Shown here piece after piece: positions 18,466-27,303 of a DNA stretch of 44,809 nt. Positions within the stretch are counted from its first letter, which is position 1. Every line of letters starts with the position of its first letter. The DNA comes from Bacillus sp. HF117_J1_D (GTDB lineage: Bacteria; Bacillota; Bacilli; Bacillales; Bacillaceae_C). The stretch spans positions 1 to 44,809 of the forward strand of contig JAABNQ010000025.1 of the NCBI GenBank assembly GCA_009928435.1. The letters run 5' to 3'. The notes under the pieces were generated by a model, which searched no databases, had not been told where the DNA came from, and worked only from the letters and a program-made list of their open reading frames with translations. The position numbers were made by a program, and so were the translations under genes.

Positions 18466-19359
18466 ATGGAGCAGAAAGACCGCTTTAAACAAGCGGAGGT
18501 TGCAGCATGGGCAGGCATCATCATCAATGTGCTACTCACTTTAATAAAAGGTATTTTTGGTTTAAAAGCAAACAGTAAAGCATTGATTGCGGATGCTGTT
18601 CATTCTGCGTCGGACATTGTCGGGTCTTTGGCTGTATGGGTTGGCCTAAGGGCTGCGAAGCAGCCGCCGGATGAGGAGCACCCTTATGGACACGGGAAAG
18701 CAGAATCCATAGCGGCTATTATTGTTGCGGTCATTCTGTTTATTGTCGGCGTACAAATCGGGAAGTCTTCTTTTGAATCATTCTTCAAACCTTTGGAAGC
18801 ACCTGGTTCGCTAGCAATTTATGCTGTGTTTTTTTCCATTATCGTCAAGGAGGCATTATTTCGGTATAAATATCGCCTAGGGAAAAAACTCAATAGTGAA
18901 GCGCTGATCGTCAATGCCTATGAACACCGTTCTGATGTCTATTCGTCCATCGCTGCATTGATTGGAATTGGTGCATCCATCATGGGGGAAAATTTGAACG
19001 TTGGCTGGCTTGTATTTGGTGATCCAGTCGCCGGTTTGGTTGTCTCGGTCATGGTCATGAGGATGGCATGGAAGCTGGGATCCAGTGCTATCTATAACAC
19101 ATTGGATCACGTGCTGGATGATGATCAAACAGAAGGTTACAAAAAAGTCGTTTTATCTGTTCCAGAAGTCAGGAGAGTTGATGAGCTTTATGCCCGCCAG
19201 CATGGATATTACGTAATCATCGATTTGAAAATCTCCGTCGATCCGGAAATGACAGTGGCCGAAGGACATCGGGTAGGTAAAAAGGTGAAGAAATTGCTGC
19301 TTGATGAACCGGATGTTCACAACGTACTTGTACATATTAATCCATATTTCAACATCTAG
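18466..19359 (+). CDS. Cation diffusion facilitator (CDF) efflux protein
   Basis: 297 residues with six transmembrane helices and a C-terminal cytosolic domain (about 210-297). The helix-2 metal site is DAVHSASD (HxxxD), the loop after it carries HPYGHGKAE, and helix 5 carries AYEHRSDVYSS, where the site reads ExxxD if aligned to the usual HxxxD. It exports a divalent metal (Mn, Zn, Fe or Co) in exchange for protons; relatives in B. subtilis (MneP, MneS) handle manganese. ATG 18466 follows GAGGGG. It sits alone between secDF and recJ, where B. subtilis has other genes, so it is a lineage-specific insertion. Confidence 0.88.
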   Translation: MEQKDRFKQAEVAAWAGIIINVLLTLIKGIFGLKANSKALIADAVHSASDIVGSLAVWVGLRAAKQPPDEEHPYGHGKAESIAAIIVAVILFIVGVQIGKSSFESFFKPLEAPGSLAIYAVFFSIIVKEALFRYKYRLGKKLNSEALIVNAYEHRSDVYSSIAALIGIGASIMGENLNVGWLVFGDPVAGLVVSVMVMRMAWKLGSSAIYNTLDHVLDDDQTEGYKKVVLSVPEVRRVDELYARQHGYYVIIDLKISVDPEMTVAEGHRVGKKVKKLLLDEPDVHNVLVHINPYFNI

Positions 19360-19376
19360 CTATGAAAAATCAGTGA

Positions 19377-19406
19377 TTGAGGGATGGCATAGGCTTTATC
19401 CCTCAA
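19377..19406. repeat. Inverted repeat after the CDF gene
   Basis: TTGAGGGAT (19377-19385) pairs with ATCCCTCAA (19398-19406) around 12 bases. No T-run follows, so it is a weak terminator or an operator upstream of recJ, whose promoter starts six bases later. Confidence 0.5.
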
Positions 19407-19411
19407 GGCAT

Positions 19412-19440
19412 TTGAAAGGCTCTCTCCCGTTTTGTATAAT
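19412..19440 (+). promoter_or_regulatory. recJ promoter
   Basis: TTGAAA (19412-19417), 17 bases, TATAAT (19435-19440), 24 bases before the recJ start. Confidence 0.75.
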
Positions 19441-19463
19441 AGGAAGTCTGGGAGAGTGAATAC

Positions 19464-21833
19464 ATGTTACAGTCAAATACACGCTGGATCGTAAGAAAAG
19501 CTGATGAGACAACGGTTCAAAGACTATCTAGTGAGCTGAATATATCTCTGTTGACCGCCACATTGCTAGTAAATAGGGGGATCACAGATCCTGCTGAAGC
19601 TTATCGGTTTTTACATATTGAAAAGGAAGACTTCCATGACCCTTTTTTGATGCAAGACATGAATAAAGCAGTTGAACGGATACGCCGGGCGATTGATGAA
19701 CAGGAAAAAATCCTTGTATATGGAGATTATGATGCCGACGGTGTAACTAGCACCACAGTATTAATGACAGTCTTGAGGGAATTGGGAGCTTTGGTCGAGT
19801 TTTACATACCCAATCGTTTTACAGAAGGATATGGGCCAAATGAAAATGCTTTTCGTCAAGCTGCTCATAATGGAGTCAAACTAATCATTACGGTTGATAC
19901 TGGTATTGCATCTGTTCATGAGGCAGAAGTCGCAAAACAGCTTGGAATGGATTTGATTATAACGGATCACCATGAAATGAGGCCTGAAATACCGTCGGGA
20001 TACGCCATTATCCATCCAAGATATGGCGACCCGATATATCCGTTTCCAGATCTTGCGGGAGTCGGTGTCACATTTAAGCTGGCGCATGCACTATATGGAT
20101 CAGTGCCGGACTCCTTGCTGGACCTTGTTGCTGTTGGAACCATTGCAGACCTTGTTCCATTGCATGGAGAAAATCGACTTATCGTGAAAAAAGGCCTTCG
20201 GATCCTCAGCCGTTCAGAGCGTCCCGGACTTCTAGCATTAAGCAAGAAGGCTGGAGTAAATCTTGCTGAAGCGAATGAAGAAACGGTAGGATTCACAATC
20301 GCTCCTCGTTTCAATGCAGCGGGCAGGCTATATTCAGCAGACCCTGTTGTCGAGCTTTTGTTATCGAAAGATCATGAGACAGCCGAAATGCTTGCTAATG
20401 ATATTGAACAATTTAATCATGAGAGGAAAGATATTGTTGCAGAGATAACAAAAGAAGCCATAGAAATGGTCGAAGCACTTTACCCTCCTTCCGAAAATCA
20501 TGTACTTGTCATTGGAAAAGAGGGCTGGAATCCGGGAGTGATTGGTATTGTAGCTTCAAGGCTGACCGAAAAATATTACAGGCCGGCAATTGTCTTGGGC
20601 TATGACGAGGAGACGGGAAAGGCTAAGGGGTCTGCGCGAAGTATCAAAGGCTTTGATTTGTTTGCTAACCTGCTGACCTGTGCAGATTTACTGGAGCATT
20701 TTGGCGGACACCCAATGGCCGCAGGAATGACCCTCCCGATCTCCAAAGTGGATGAGCTAAGACAGAGGTTAGGGGCTGCAGCTGAAGAACAGCTGAGTGA
20801 AGAAGATTTGATCCCACTCACTGATCTGGATGCAGAAGCTTTGCTAGCTGAAGTGGATGTAGACTCGATAAAAGAATTGGACAAGCTTGCGCCATATGGT
20901 GTCAGTAATCCAAAGCCGAAGTTTATGATCAAAGAAGCAGATCCACAGGATATAAGGAAAATCGGGACAAATCAAAATCATCTCAAGCTGACTTTGAAAC
21001 AGGATGGCGGTCTACTTGATGGAATTGGCTTTAATCTTGGTTATATTGCGGACAGCATTTCACCTGAAGCCAAGTTGTCTGTTATTGGGGAGCTAGCAAT
21101 CAACGAATGGAATAATATTAGGAAACCGCAAATATTTATTAGAGACGCTTGTATTAATAGCTGGCAGCTTTTTGACATGCGTGGCAACAAGCGCCCTGGC
21201 ACCTGGCTTCCCATGTTGCCGAAAAACGATGCGAATTTTGTCGTTTTTAATCAACAAACATTGGATGAGTTTCCGTTAGATGTACCGGCATTAGATGTTC
21301 AGTTGATTTCGAGTTTCCAAGAGGCGAAAGAGCTAGTCATTGATGGGAAAAGCATTGTGTTTCTTGATATTCCACCGAATTTATCTCTTCTTGAGGCGTT
21401 AATTGAAGGGAAGTCTCCCAATCGAATATACGCTCATTTTTCTCATGATCAAGCTCAATTTTTTAAAACAATCCCAGCAAGAGAACATTTCAAATGGTAT
21501 TACGCTTTTTTGGCAAAAAGACGCACCTTTGATGTGAGGAAGTACGGAAAAGAGCTTGAAGCCCATCGTGGATGGTCGACAGAAACAGTCAAGTTTATGA
21601 CGCAAGTGTTTTTTGAACTGGAATTTGTTACAATTAAAGAAGGTATAATTGCTATTAACCAAGTGAAAATGAAGAAGGATTTATCTGATTCTCCTGCCTA
21701 TCAACAGAAACAGGCGGACATTGAACTTGAAAATGTACTGGTTTATTCATCGTACCAGGACTTAAAACAATGGTTTGAAAAACGAGTAGCACACCCTGTT
21801 TATCATGAGGAGGAAGTAGATGCATGGACTTAA
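19464..21833 (+). CDS. recJ: Single-stranded-DNA-specific exonuclease RecJ
   Basis: 789 residues, Firmicute length. The DHH phosphoesterase core shows [17 protein letters not shown] (about 84-100), VDTGIAS, ITDHHE (about 168) and the DHHA1 motif GGHPMAAGM (about 414), followed by an OB-fold and a C-terminal extension of about 200 residues typical of bacilli. It degrades single strands 5' to 3' in recombination and mismatch repair. ATG 19464 follows GGGAGAG. The 3' end overlaps apt by ten bases. Confidence 0.97.
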   Translation: MLQSNTRWIVRKADETTVQRLSSELNISLLTATLLVNRGITDPAEAYRFLHIEKEDFHDPFLMQDMNKAVERIRRAIDEQEKILVYGDYDADGVTSTTVLMTVLRELGALVEFYIPNRFTEGYGPNENAFRQAAHNGVKLIITVDTGIASVHEAEVAKQLGMDLIITDHHEMRPEIPSGYAIIHPRYGDPIYPFPDLAGVGVTFKLAHALYGSVPDSLLDLVAVGTIADLVPLHGENRLIVKKGLRILSRSERPGLLALSKKAGVNLAEANEETVGFTIAPRFNAAGRLYSADPVVELLLSKDHETAEMLANDIEQFNHERKDIVAEITKEAIEMVEALYPPSENHVLVIGKEGWNPGVIGIVASRLTEKYYRPAIVLGYDEETGKAKGSARSIKGFDLFANLLTCADLLEHFGGHPMAAGMTLPISKVDELRQRLGAAAEEQLSEEDLIPLTDLDAEALLAEVDVDSIKELDKLAPYGVSNPKPKFMIKEADPQDIRKIGTNQNHLKLTLKQDGGLLDGIGFNLGYIADSISPEAKLSVIGELAINEWNNIRKPQIFIRDACINSWQLFDMRGNKRPGTWLPMLPKNDANFVVFNQQTLDEFPLDVPALDVQLISSFQEAKELVIDGKSIVFLDIPPNLSLLEALIEGKSPNRIYAHFSHDQAQFFKTIPAREHFKWYYAFLAKRRTFDVRKYGKELEAHRGWSTETVKFMTQVFFELEFVTIKEGIIAINQVKMKKDLSDSPAYQQKQADIELENVLVYSSYQDLKQWFEKRVAHPVYHEEEVDAWT

Positions 21834-22336
21834 AACAATATATTACAATCGTGCCGGATTGGCCTCAAAAAGGGATTTTATTTAAAGATATAACGACATT
21901 GATGGATAACGGGGAAGCCTTCCGTTATGCAACGGATCAAATGGTTGAATATGCGAAAGCAAAAGAAATAGATCTTGTTGTTGGTCCTGAAGCGCGCGGG
22001 TTCATCATTGGCTGTCCTGTTGCCTATGCACTTGGCGTTGGTTTTGCCCCTGTAAGAAAAGAGGGAAAGCTTCCAAGGGAAACGATCAAGGCCAGCTATG
22101 GAAAAGAATATGGAAAGGATGCTTTGACTATTCACAAGGACGCTATTAAAAAAGGCCAGCGTGTCCTGATTGTTGATGATTTATTGGCAACTGGGGGAAC
22201 GATTCAAGCGACAATCGAACTTGTTGAAAAATTAGGCGGCATCGTTGTCGGCATTGCTTTCCTCATTGAGCTTTCATATTTGGACGGTAGGAAAAACCTT
22301 GAGGATTATGATTTATTATCATTAATAACATTTTAA
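21824..22336 (+). CDS. apt: Adenine phosphoribosyltransferase
   Basis: 170 residues, the normal size. It shows [14 protein letters not shown], the [17 protein letters not shown] block and the PRPP loop [14 protein letters not shown]. It converts adenine and PRPP to AMP. GAGGAGG inside the recJ end drives ATG 21824, so it is coupled to recJ, and a terminator follows. The recJ-apt-relA order is as in B. subtilis. The paralogue at 1468 is only distantly similar. Confidence 0.97.
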   Translation: MDLKQYITIVPDWPQKGILFKDITTLMDNGEAFRYATDQMVEYAKAKEIDLVVGPEARGFIIGCPVAYALGVGFAPVRKEGKLPRETIKASYGKEYGKDALTIHKDAIKKGQRVLIVDDLLATGGTIQATIELVEKLGGIVVGIAFLIELSYLDGRKNLEDYDLLSLITF

Positions 22337-22354
22337 ATGACTAAAAAATGGATA

Positions 22355-22380
22355 AAAAGCACTCTCCATTGAGTGCTTTT
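22355..22380 (+). terminator. Terminator after apt
   Basis: AAAAGCACTC (22355-22364) pairs with GAGTGCTTTT (22371-22380), loop of six, T-rich tail. Confidence 0.88.
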
Positions 22381-22446
22381 TATTATATCCATTTAAATAA
22401 AATTCGATATAATTTGAGATAAATCATGGAAAAAGCCATCTCGTTC

Positions 22447-22475
22447 TTTACATTCAACGTATAAAAAACGATAAT
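22447..22475 (+). promoter_or_regulatory. relA promoter
   Basis: TTTACA (22447-22452), 17 bases, GATAAT (22470-22475), about 70 bases before the relA start. It gives relA-dtd a promoter separate from recJ-apt. Confidence 0.5.
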
Positions 22476-22543
22476 AGTATTCATATTCTATTTTTATTCG
22501 ACACATTTTCAAAATCTTTATTTTAATTAAAAAGGTGATCCTT

Positions 22544-24733
22544 GTGGCAAAAGATAATATTTTAACAGCGGAAGATGTTTTTGAACGGGTAAGTATATAT
22601 TTAAACGAGGAACATGTTGAACTGGTAAGAAGGGCTTATGAATTCGCCCGCCAGGCCCATAAGGATCAGTTTCGAAAATCCGGGGAACCGTATATTATCC
22701 ATCCGATCCAAGTGGCCGGTATTCTTGCCGACCTCCAATTGGATCCAGCTACGGTTGCAGCTGGCTTTCTTCACGATGTTGTAGAAGATACACAAGTGAC
22801 AATCGAGCAGATTTCTGAGGAGTTTAACAGCGAAGTAGCGATGCTTGTTGATGGTGTCACCAAGCTTGGGAAAATAAAATATAAATCGCATGAAGAGCAG
22901 CAGGCGGAAAACCATAGGAAGATGTTTGTTGCTATGGCGAAAGATATTCGAGTCATTTTGATTAAGCTTGCTGACCGCCTCCATAATATGCGTACGTTAA
23001 AGCACCTTGCTCCTGAGAAACAAAGAAGGATTGCCAATGAAACACTGGAAATCTTTGCTCCTCTTGCCCATCGGCTTGGAATTTCAAAAATCAGATGGGA
23101 GTTGGAAGATACATCACTTCGATATTTGAACCCGCAGCAATACTACCGGATTGTTAATTTGATGAAACGGAAGCGTGCTGAAAGGGAAGAGTACTTGGAC
23201 AACGTCATTGACGGGGTACAAAAGCAGCTGGAGGAAGTAGATATTAAGGCTGAGTTATATGGAAGGCCTAAACATATTTTTTCCATCTACCGGAAGATGA
23301 CCTTGCAGCATAAACAATTCAATGAGATCTATGATCTTCTTGCAGTGAGGATTATTGTTAATAGTATTAAGGATTGCTATGCTGTCCTTGGAATCATCCA
23401 TACGTGTTGGAAGCCAATGCCTGGGAGATTCAAGGATTATATTGCTATGCCCAAGCCGAACATGTATCAGTCGCTCCATACAACGGTTATAGGACCGAAA
23501 GGTGATCCGCTGGAAGTGCAAATTCGAACATTTGAAATGCATAGGATTGCCGAGTACGGGATTGCGGCGCACTGGGCATATAAAGAAGGAAAGACAATTG
23601 ACCAAAAGGCTTCATTCGATAAGAAGCTTTCCTGGTTTCGAGAAATTTTGGAATTCCAAAACGAATCGGCCAATGCTGAAGAGTTTATGCAATCGTTGAA
23701 AGTTGATTTATTTTCCGATATGGTGTTTGTCTTCACTCCAAAAGGTGATGTTCTTGAACTTCCTGCTGGATCAGTACCGATTGATTTTGCTTATCGGATT
23801 CACTCAGAGATCGGCAACAAAACAATCGGAGCGAAAGTTAACGGAAAAATGGTCACGTTGGACTATAAGCTGAATACTGGAGACATTATAGAGATCCTTA
23901 CATCCAAACACTCATATGGTCCAAGCCAGGATTGGCTCAAGCTGGCGCAAACGTCCCAAGCGAAAAATAAAATCAAACAATTTTTCAAGAAGCAGAGAAA
24001 AGAAGAAAATATTATCAAGGGCAAGGAATTGGTTGAAAGAGAAATCAAAGAACTTGATTTTGACATTAAAGATATTCTTGTTCCGGAGAACATTGAAAGA
24101 GCGGTAGAGAAATTTAATTTTCCAAGTGAAGATGATATGTATGCGGCTGTTGGCTATAATGGGATTTCGGCACAGCAAGTTGCCAATAAACTGACGGACA
24201 AATGGAGAAAAAAGCGGGATGAAGAAGAGGCTGTAAAAGAAATTGTATCTGAGGGCCGACAGAGTCCGCGCCCAAGAAGACACGAAGCAGGTGTAAGAGT
24301 TAAAGGAGCGGATAATCTACTGATTCGGCTTTCCCGTTGCTGTAACCCAGTTCCTGGTGATGAAATCATTGGATTTATCACAAAAGGGAGGGGCGTCTCC
24401 GTTCATCGCTGTGACTGTCCGAATGTAACAAGCTCTGACCAGGAGAACCGTCTTATTCCTGTTGAATGGGTACAGGGAGGCAATACTCTTAAAGAATATA
24501 ATGTTGATATTGAAGTTTTGGGATATGACCGCCATGGACTTTTGAACGAAGTCCTACAGACAGTTAGTGGTACAAGAACGAATATTACAGCTGTGACAGG
24601 CAGGACAGACCGAAATAAAATGGCTACGATTATGGTGACTATCGCCATCCATAACATTAGCCATCTTCATAAAGTTGTGGATAAAATTAAACAGATTCCA
24701 GATGTATATGCGGTCCATCGAATCATGAACTAA
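22544..24733 (+). CDS. relA: Bifunctional (p)ppGpp synthetase/hydrolase RelA (Rel)
   Basis: 729 residues from GTG 22544, which fits AAAGGTGAT upstream better than the GTG at 22535 that overlaps it. Domains in order: HD hydrolase (FLHDVVEDT near 73, DRLHNMRTL near 145), synthetase (about 240-340, with SIYRKM and the [20 protein letters not shown] block), TGS (about 385-445), zinc-finger segment ([15 protein letters not shown] then HRCDCPN) and C-terminal ACT (about 655-729). Both catalytic centres look intact, so it can make and degrade the alarmone. dtd follows after a few bases. Confidence 0.97.
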   Translation: MAKDNILTAEDVFERVSIYLNEEHVELVRRAYEFARQAHKDQFRKSGEPYIIHPIQVAGILADLQLDPATVAAGFLHDVVEDTQVTIEQISEEFNSEVAMLVDGVTKLGKIKYKSHEEQQAENHRKMFVAMAKDIRVILIKLADRLHNMRTLKHLAPEKQRRIANETLEIFAPLAHRLGISKIRWELEDTSLRYLNPQQYYRIVNLMKRKRAEREEYLDNVIDGVQKQLEEVDIKAELYGRPKHIFSIYRKMTLQHKQFNEIYDLLAVRIIVNSIKDCYAVLGIIHTCWKPMPGRFKDYIAMPKPNMYQSLHTTVIGPKGDPLEVQIRTFEMHRIAEYGIAAHWAYKEGKTIDQKASFDKKLSWFREILEFQNESANAEEFMQSLKVDLFSDMVFVFTPKGDVLELPAGSVPIDFAYRIHSEIGNKTIGAKVNGKMVTLDYKLNTGDIIEILTSKHSYGPSQDWLKLAQTSQAKNKIKQFFKKQRKEENIIKGKELVEREIKELDFDIKDILVPENIERAVEKFNFPSEDDMYAAVGYNGISAQQVANKLTDKWRKKRDEEEAVKEIVSEGRQSPRPRRHEAGVRVKGADNLLIRLSRCCNPVPGDEIIGFITKGRGVSVHRCDCPNVTSSDQENRLIPVEWVQGGNTLKEYNVDIEVLGYDRHGLLNEVLQTVSGTRTNITAVTGRTDRNKMATIMVTIAIHNISHLHKVVDKIKQIPDVYAVHRIMN

Positions 24734-24747
24734 AGGGGCATATGAAA

Positions 24748-25206
24748 GTGAAAATCGTGCTTCAGAGATGTAGTCAAGCAAAGGTGACAGTGAAAGGAAA
24801 AGTGACAGGAACCATCGACAAAGGCTTTGTTCTATTAGTTGGTGTCACACATGATGATACTGAAAAAGAAGCTGAATGGCTTGCGGATAAAATCGTCAAC
24901 CTTCGTATTTTTGAGGATGCGGATGGTAAGATGAACCGTTCATTAAAAGATGTGGAAGGTGAGATTCTGTCAGTCTCACAATTTACACTTTACGCCGACT
25001 GTCATAAAGGCAGGCGCCCGAGTTTTGTTGATGCAGCGCCGCCAGAGAAAGCAAATCCCTTATATGAGCAGTTTAACGAACTGTTGCGGAGCAGAGGAGT
25101 CAAGGTGGAGACAGGCGTTTTTGGCGCTATGATGGAGGTTGATCTCGTCAATGATGGCCCTGTGACACTTGTTTTGGAAAGAACGAGAGAACCGAATGAA
25201 AAATAA
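24748..25206 (+). CDS. dtd: D-aminoacyl-tRNA deacylase
   Basis: 152 residues from GTG 24748, which starts [14 protein letters not shown] at the usual family position and lies 9 bases from AAAGGGG; ATG 24742 is an in-frame alternative but too close to that site. The active-site motif [17 protein letters not shown] and the cross-subunit Gly-cisPro motif in [10 protein letters not shown] are present. The homodimer removes D-amino acids from mischarged tRNA. It is in an operon with relA and ends at a bidirectional terminator. Confidence 0.96.
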   Translation: MKIVLQRCSQAKVTVKGKVTGTIDKGFVLLVGVTHDDTEKEAEWLADKIVNLRIFEDADGKMNRSLKDVEGEILSVSQFTLYADCHKGRRPSFVDAAPPEKANPLYEQFNELLRSRGVKVETGVFGAMMEVDLVNDGPVTLVLERTREPNEK

Positions 25207-25257
25207 CGAAAGCGGCACTTTATTCTTTTTAAAAAAACTTGTTAAATTCATCCTCAT

Positions 25258-25295
25258 AAAAAAGGGACTTCTGTATACCAGGCAGTCCCTTTTTT
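25258..25295. terminator. Bidirectional terminator between dtd and amidase
   Basis: AAAAAAGGGACT (25258-25269) and AGTCCCTTTTTT (25284-25295) form a perfect 12-bp stem with U-tracts on either strand, between the convergent dtd and amidase genes. Confidence 0.9.
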
Positions 25296-25360
25296 AAATT
25301 CGTTTTTTTTGGACGTTAATCAGATAGAAGCAGGACCATTTGCTGTAAACTTCTTCAAGT

Positions 25361-26626
25361 TTACTTATAAAAATCTTTCAGCCCTTTTACAATGGAGTCG
25401 GCGACCTTCTCTTGATATTTCTTCGACTTTATTACTTCTTCTTCATCTTTGTTGCTCAAATACCCAAGTTCTAGTAAGATGGCTGGCTGGGTATTTTCTC
25501 TTATGACATAATAGTTCCCAAATTGTGTACCACGGTCTTTGAGCTTGAGGGATTTGGACAAATGGCTGTGCAGTGTATCCGCCAACCGCTTTTCATAAGA
25601 ATGAAAATAATATGTCGTATGTCCAGAAGCAGAAGCGTCATCAATGCTGTCATAATGCAGGCTGATGAAAATATCTGCTGTATTTTCGGCAGCTATGTTA
25701 GTTCTGCCGTAAAGTGGTACATATTTGTCGCTAGACCTTGTCATGACAACTTGTGCACCAGCTTTGTCCAGTTTTTTTTCAAGCAGCTTTGCTGTTTTTA
25801 ACGTTAATTCTTTTTCAATGGCTCCGTTTGCACCCGCCGCTCCCTGATCATGGCCTCCATGTCCTGCATCAATTACAATTAGTTTTCCGGATACTCCTTT
25901 TCCAGGTCTTCTTTGGCTAGCAGGTCTATCAGTTGATGAAACGACCCAATCAGCTATGTATCCTTTTTTTCCTTCAGATGTCTTTACTTCCACCCAATTT
26001 TTCTTTTGATTGATTACTTCATATACTTCTCCAGCGTATGCTTGTCCCACCACTTTTGATTTGAGCTCGGGTTTTTTCCTAATCATTGAGTTATCATGAA
26101 GAACCATGATATTGGTTGATTTATGTTTTGGTTTTTTGCCGCCGGTCCCTTTTTTCTTAATATATTCGCTGCTAATCCAAGCAGTTTCAGACTCAAAAGA
26201 AATCTTGCTCCATCCATTGCTTTCTTCGATGATTTTTACCTTGTCGCCTTCGTTCAGATTACCCAAAACGTCGCTGTCAGTGCTCGGTTTAGAACGTACA
26301 TTCAGGCCTTGAACGGTAATGCTGCCTTCATTTGGCTTTGCTGTTGTTTTCTCTTTGGAGGCCAGCCATCCTGCAATCCATCCGTTTTCACCTGAGGGCA
26401 GTTCAATTTCATACCATTCGTCCTTTTCTTTGATAATGGGGTATGTTTCTCCTTTTTTCAATTGGGTAATAACTGAATGAGACGTGTCTGGTTTTTCTCG
26501 GACATTTACGATTTCACCTGTAATTGTGGCGGTTTCGGAGTCTGCGGTGCTAAGTGACGGATCCTTGCCACATCCGGCGATTATAAAAATGAGTGCAAGA
26601 ATCATCAATAACTCTTTTTTCCCCAC
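25361..26626 (-). CDS. yrvJ: SH3-domain N-acetylmuramoyl-L-alanine amidase lipoprotein (YrvJ-like)
   Basis: 421 residues from GTG 26626 (AAAGGCGG lies 7 bases upstream; ATG 26632 is too close). A lipoprotein signal ends in the lipobox IIAGC (Cys about 19). Three bacterial SH3 domains follow (about 35-90, 100-160 and 172-230), each with an NVR/NVRSKP or MIRKKP start, then a type 3 amidase domain (about 245-420) with zinc ligands in IDAGHGGHDQG, ISLHYDS and the catalytic glutamate in ILLELGYLSN. It cleaves the amide bond between muramic acid and the stem peptide while held at the membrane. Position matches yrvJ. Confidence 0.93.
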   Translation of the reverse strand: MGKKELLMILALIFIIAGCGKDPSLSTADSETATITGEIVNVREKPDTSHSVITQLKKGETYPIIKEKDEWYEIELPSGENGWIAGWLASKEKTTAKPNEGSITVQGLNVRSKPSTDSDVLGNLNEGDKVKIIEESNGWSKISFESETAWISSEYIKKKGTGGKKPKHKSTNIMVLHDNSMIRKKPELKSKVVGQAYAGEVYEVINQKKNWVEVKTSEGKKGYIADWVVSSTDRPASQRRPGKGVSGKLIVIDAGHGGHDQGAAGANGAIEKELTLKTAKLLEKKLDKAGAQVVMTRSSDKYVPLYGRTNIAAENTADIFISLHYDSIDDASASGHTTYYFHSYEKRLADTLHSHLSKSLKLKDRGTQFGNYYVIRENTQPAILLELGYLSNKDEEEVIKSKKYQEKVADSIVKGLKDFYK

Positions 26627-26880
26627 GGTCATTCCGCCTTTCTCTCTTGGTAATTATTATCGCATGATGTGCAAAAATAAAAAAGTGGAATCATACTTTT
26701 CTTCTAGCAGAAATAAAGGAAATCCTCTTGTTAATTTTCAAGGAAGCAGACTTTTGTCCAGTGTGTCAACATTATGGGAGGTTCGTTTAAATTGCCCAGA
26801 AGCTAAATGGTGGTCGTGTCTTTCATATAAGTGAGGGAATTTGGAAATAATAAAGGAATATCCATTCAGGGAGGAATTTT

Positions 26881-27057
26881 ATGAGAATCAATGAAAAAGG
26901 GCGAAACACAGGAGCAGCTTTGCCAAATACAGATGGCCTTCACTTACAAAATCTCCTCGAAAAGGAATTGGGAGAAGTCCCGGCTTCATTTGGAAATGAA
27001 TATGGTTGGGATCATTCAGATATTCCATTTTTAAAAAGAGGGCTTGAACGGGGTTAA
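26881..27057 (+). CDS. Small conserved-position protein (58 aa), probable yrzK counterpart
   Basis: ATG 26881 has an excellent AGGGAGGAA site 5-7 bases upstream and encodes a hydrophilic, acidic 58-residue protein (MRINEKGRNTGAALPN at the start, WDHSDIPFLKRGLERG at the end) with no signal or membrane segment. B. subtilis carries the small gene yrzK between yrvJ and hisS, so this is its positional counterpart; sequence identity was not checked. Function unknown. It marks the left edge of the conserved block before the metallochelatase island, and its last codons form the left copy of a 20-base direct repeat. Confidence 0.7.
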   Translation: MRINEKGRNTGAALPNTDGLHLQNLLEKELGEVPASFGNEYGWDHSDIPFLKRGLERG

Positions 27058-27063
27058 ACGTTG
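27044..27063 (+). repeat. Left copy of direct repeat flanking the island
   Basis: TTGAA-CGGGGTTAAACGTTG here and TTGAAACGGGCTTAAACGTTG at 38096-38116 differ by one inserted base and one substitution. They bracket the flavoprotein-transporter-chelatase island. Confidence 0.5.
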
Positions 27064-27066
27064 TTA

Positions 27067-27095
27067 TTGACAATTAAAGAAGAATGACTTACAAT
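27067..27095 (+). promoter_or_regulatory. Consensus sigma-A promoter of the metallochelatase island
   Basis: TTGACA (27067-27072), exactly 17 bases, TACAAT (27090-27095). Transcription should start near 27102, at the first base of the Zur-type operator. Confidence 0.85.
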
Positions 27096-27101
27096 ACACT
27101 A

Positions 27102-27120
27102 AATCGTAATGATTACGATT
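27102..27120. promoter_or_regulatory. Zur-type operator (zinc box)
   Basis: AATCGTAAT-G-ATTACGATT is a perfect 9-1-9 inverted repeat. The core TCGTAAT-n-ATTACGA equals the 7-1-7 word known for B. subtilis Zur and differs from the Fur (TGATAAT-n-ATTATCA) and PerR (TTATAAT-n-ATTATAA) words. It starts about seven bases after the -10 element, so zinc-loaded Zur bound here would block transcription. Confidence 0.88.
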
Positions 27121-27139
27121 ATCATTATGTAAAATAAAA

Positions 27140-27220
27140 ATGACTCTGCTACAACTAGAAAGTGGAGAACATGGTGCTGAAGCAGTAGGGATGTTCTTTT
27201 TTGACAGTTGTGGTGGCTGA
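27140..27220 (+). other. 26-codon leader ORF in the Zur-controlled 5' region
   Basis: ATG 27140 to TGA 27220 reads MTLLQLESGEHGAEAV, then GMFFFDSCGG. No ribosome site precedes it, and its middle overlaps a hairpin with a T-run. It could be a chance frame over structured leader RNA, or a small peptide made in low zinc. The Cys-Gly-Gly end and Phe run are unusual for chance but prove nothing. Confidence 0.2.
27166..27202 (+). terminator. Leader hairpin with T-run, possible attenuator
   Basis: AGAACAT (27166-27172) pairs with ATGTTCT (27191-27197), with an inner TGCT-GA-AGCA stem, followed by TTTTT. It lies in the transcript of the island promoter, 100 bases before the first large gene, so it could terminate a short RNA or attenuate the operon. 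Confidence 0.5.
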
Positions 27221-27235
27221 GGGACTCCCTCACCA
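27214..27235 (+). repeat. Second leader hairpin
   Basis: TGAGGGA-C-TCCCTCA (27218-27232) is a 7-1-7 inverted repeat extended by TGG/CCA with one bulged base. It is compact enough to be an RNA stem or a protein-binding site. Confidence 0.45.
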
Positions 27236-27303
27236 AAATTCGTCTTGTGCTTTTCTATAGGAATGCCAAGTTTTCTAGAATTAAAAAGGAGGAAATGATC
27301 TTG

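Noticed and set aside
27102-27120. Reading the operator as a Fur or PerR box
   Set aside because: The outer triplets are TCG/CGA, not TGA/TCA or TTA/TAA, which fits Zur better.
27060-27300. Cobalamin riboswitch upstream of the transporter-chelatase genes
   Set aside because: I looked for a B12-box (GCCACTG-type) and a long structured leader. Only two short hairpins and the zinc-type repeat are there.
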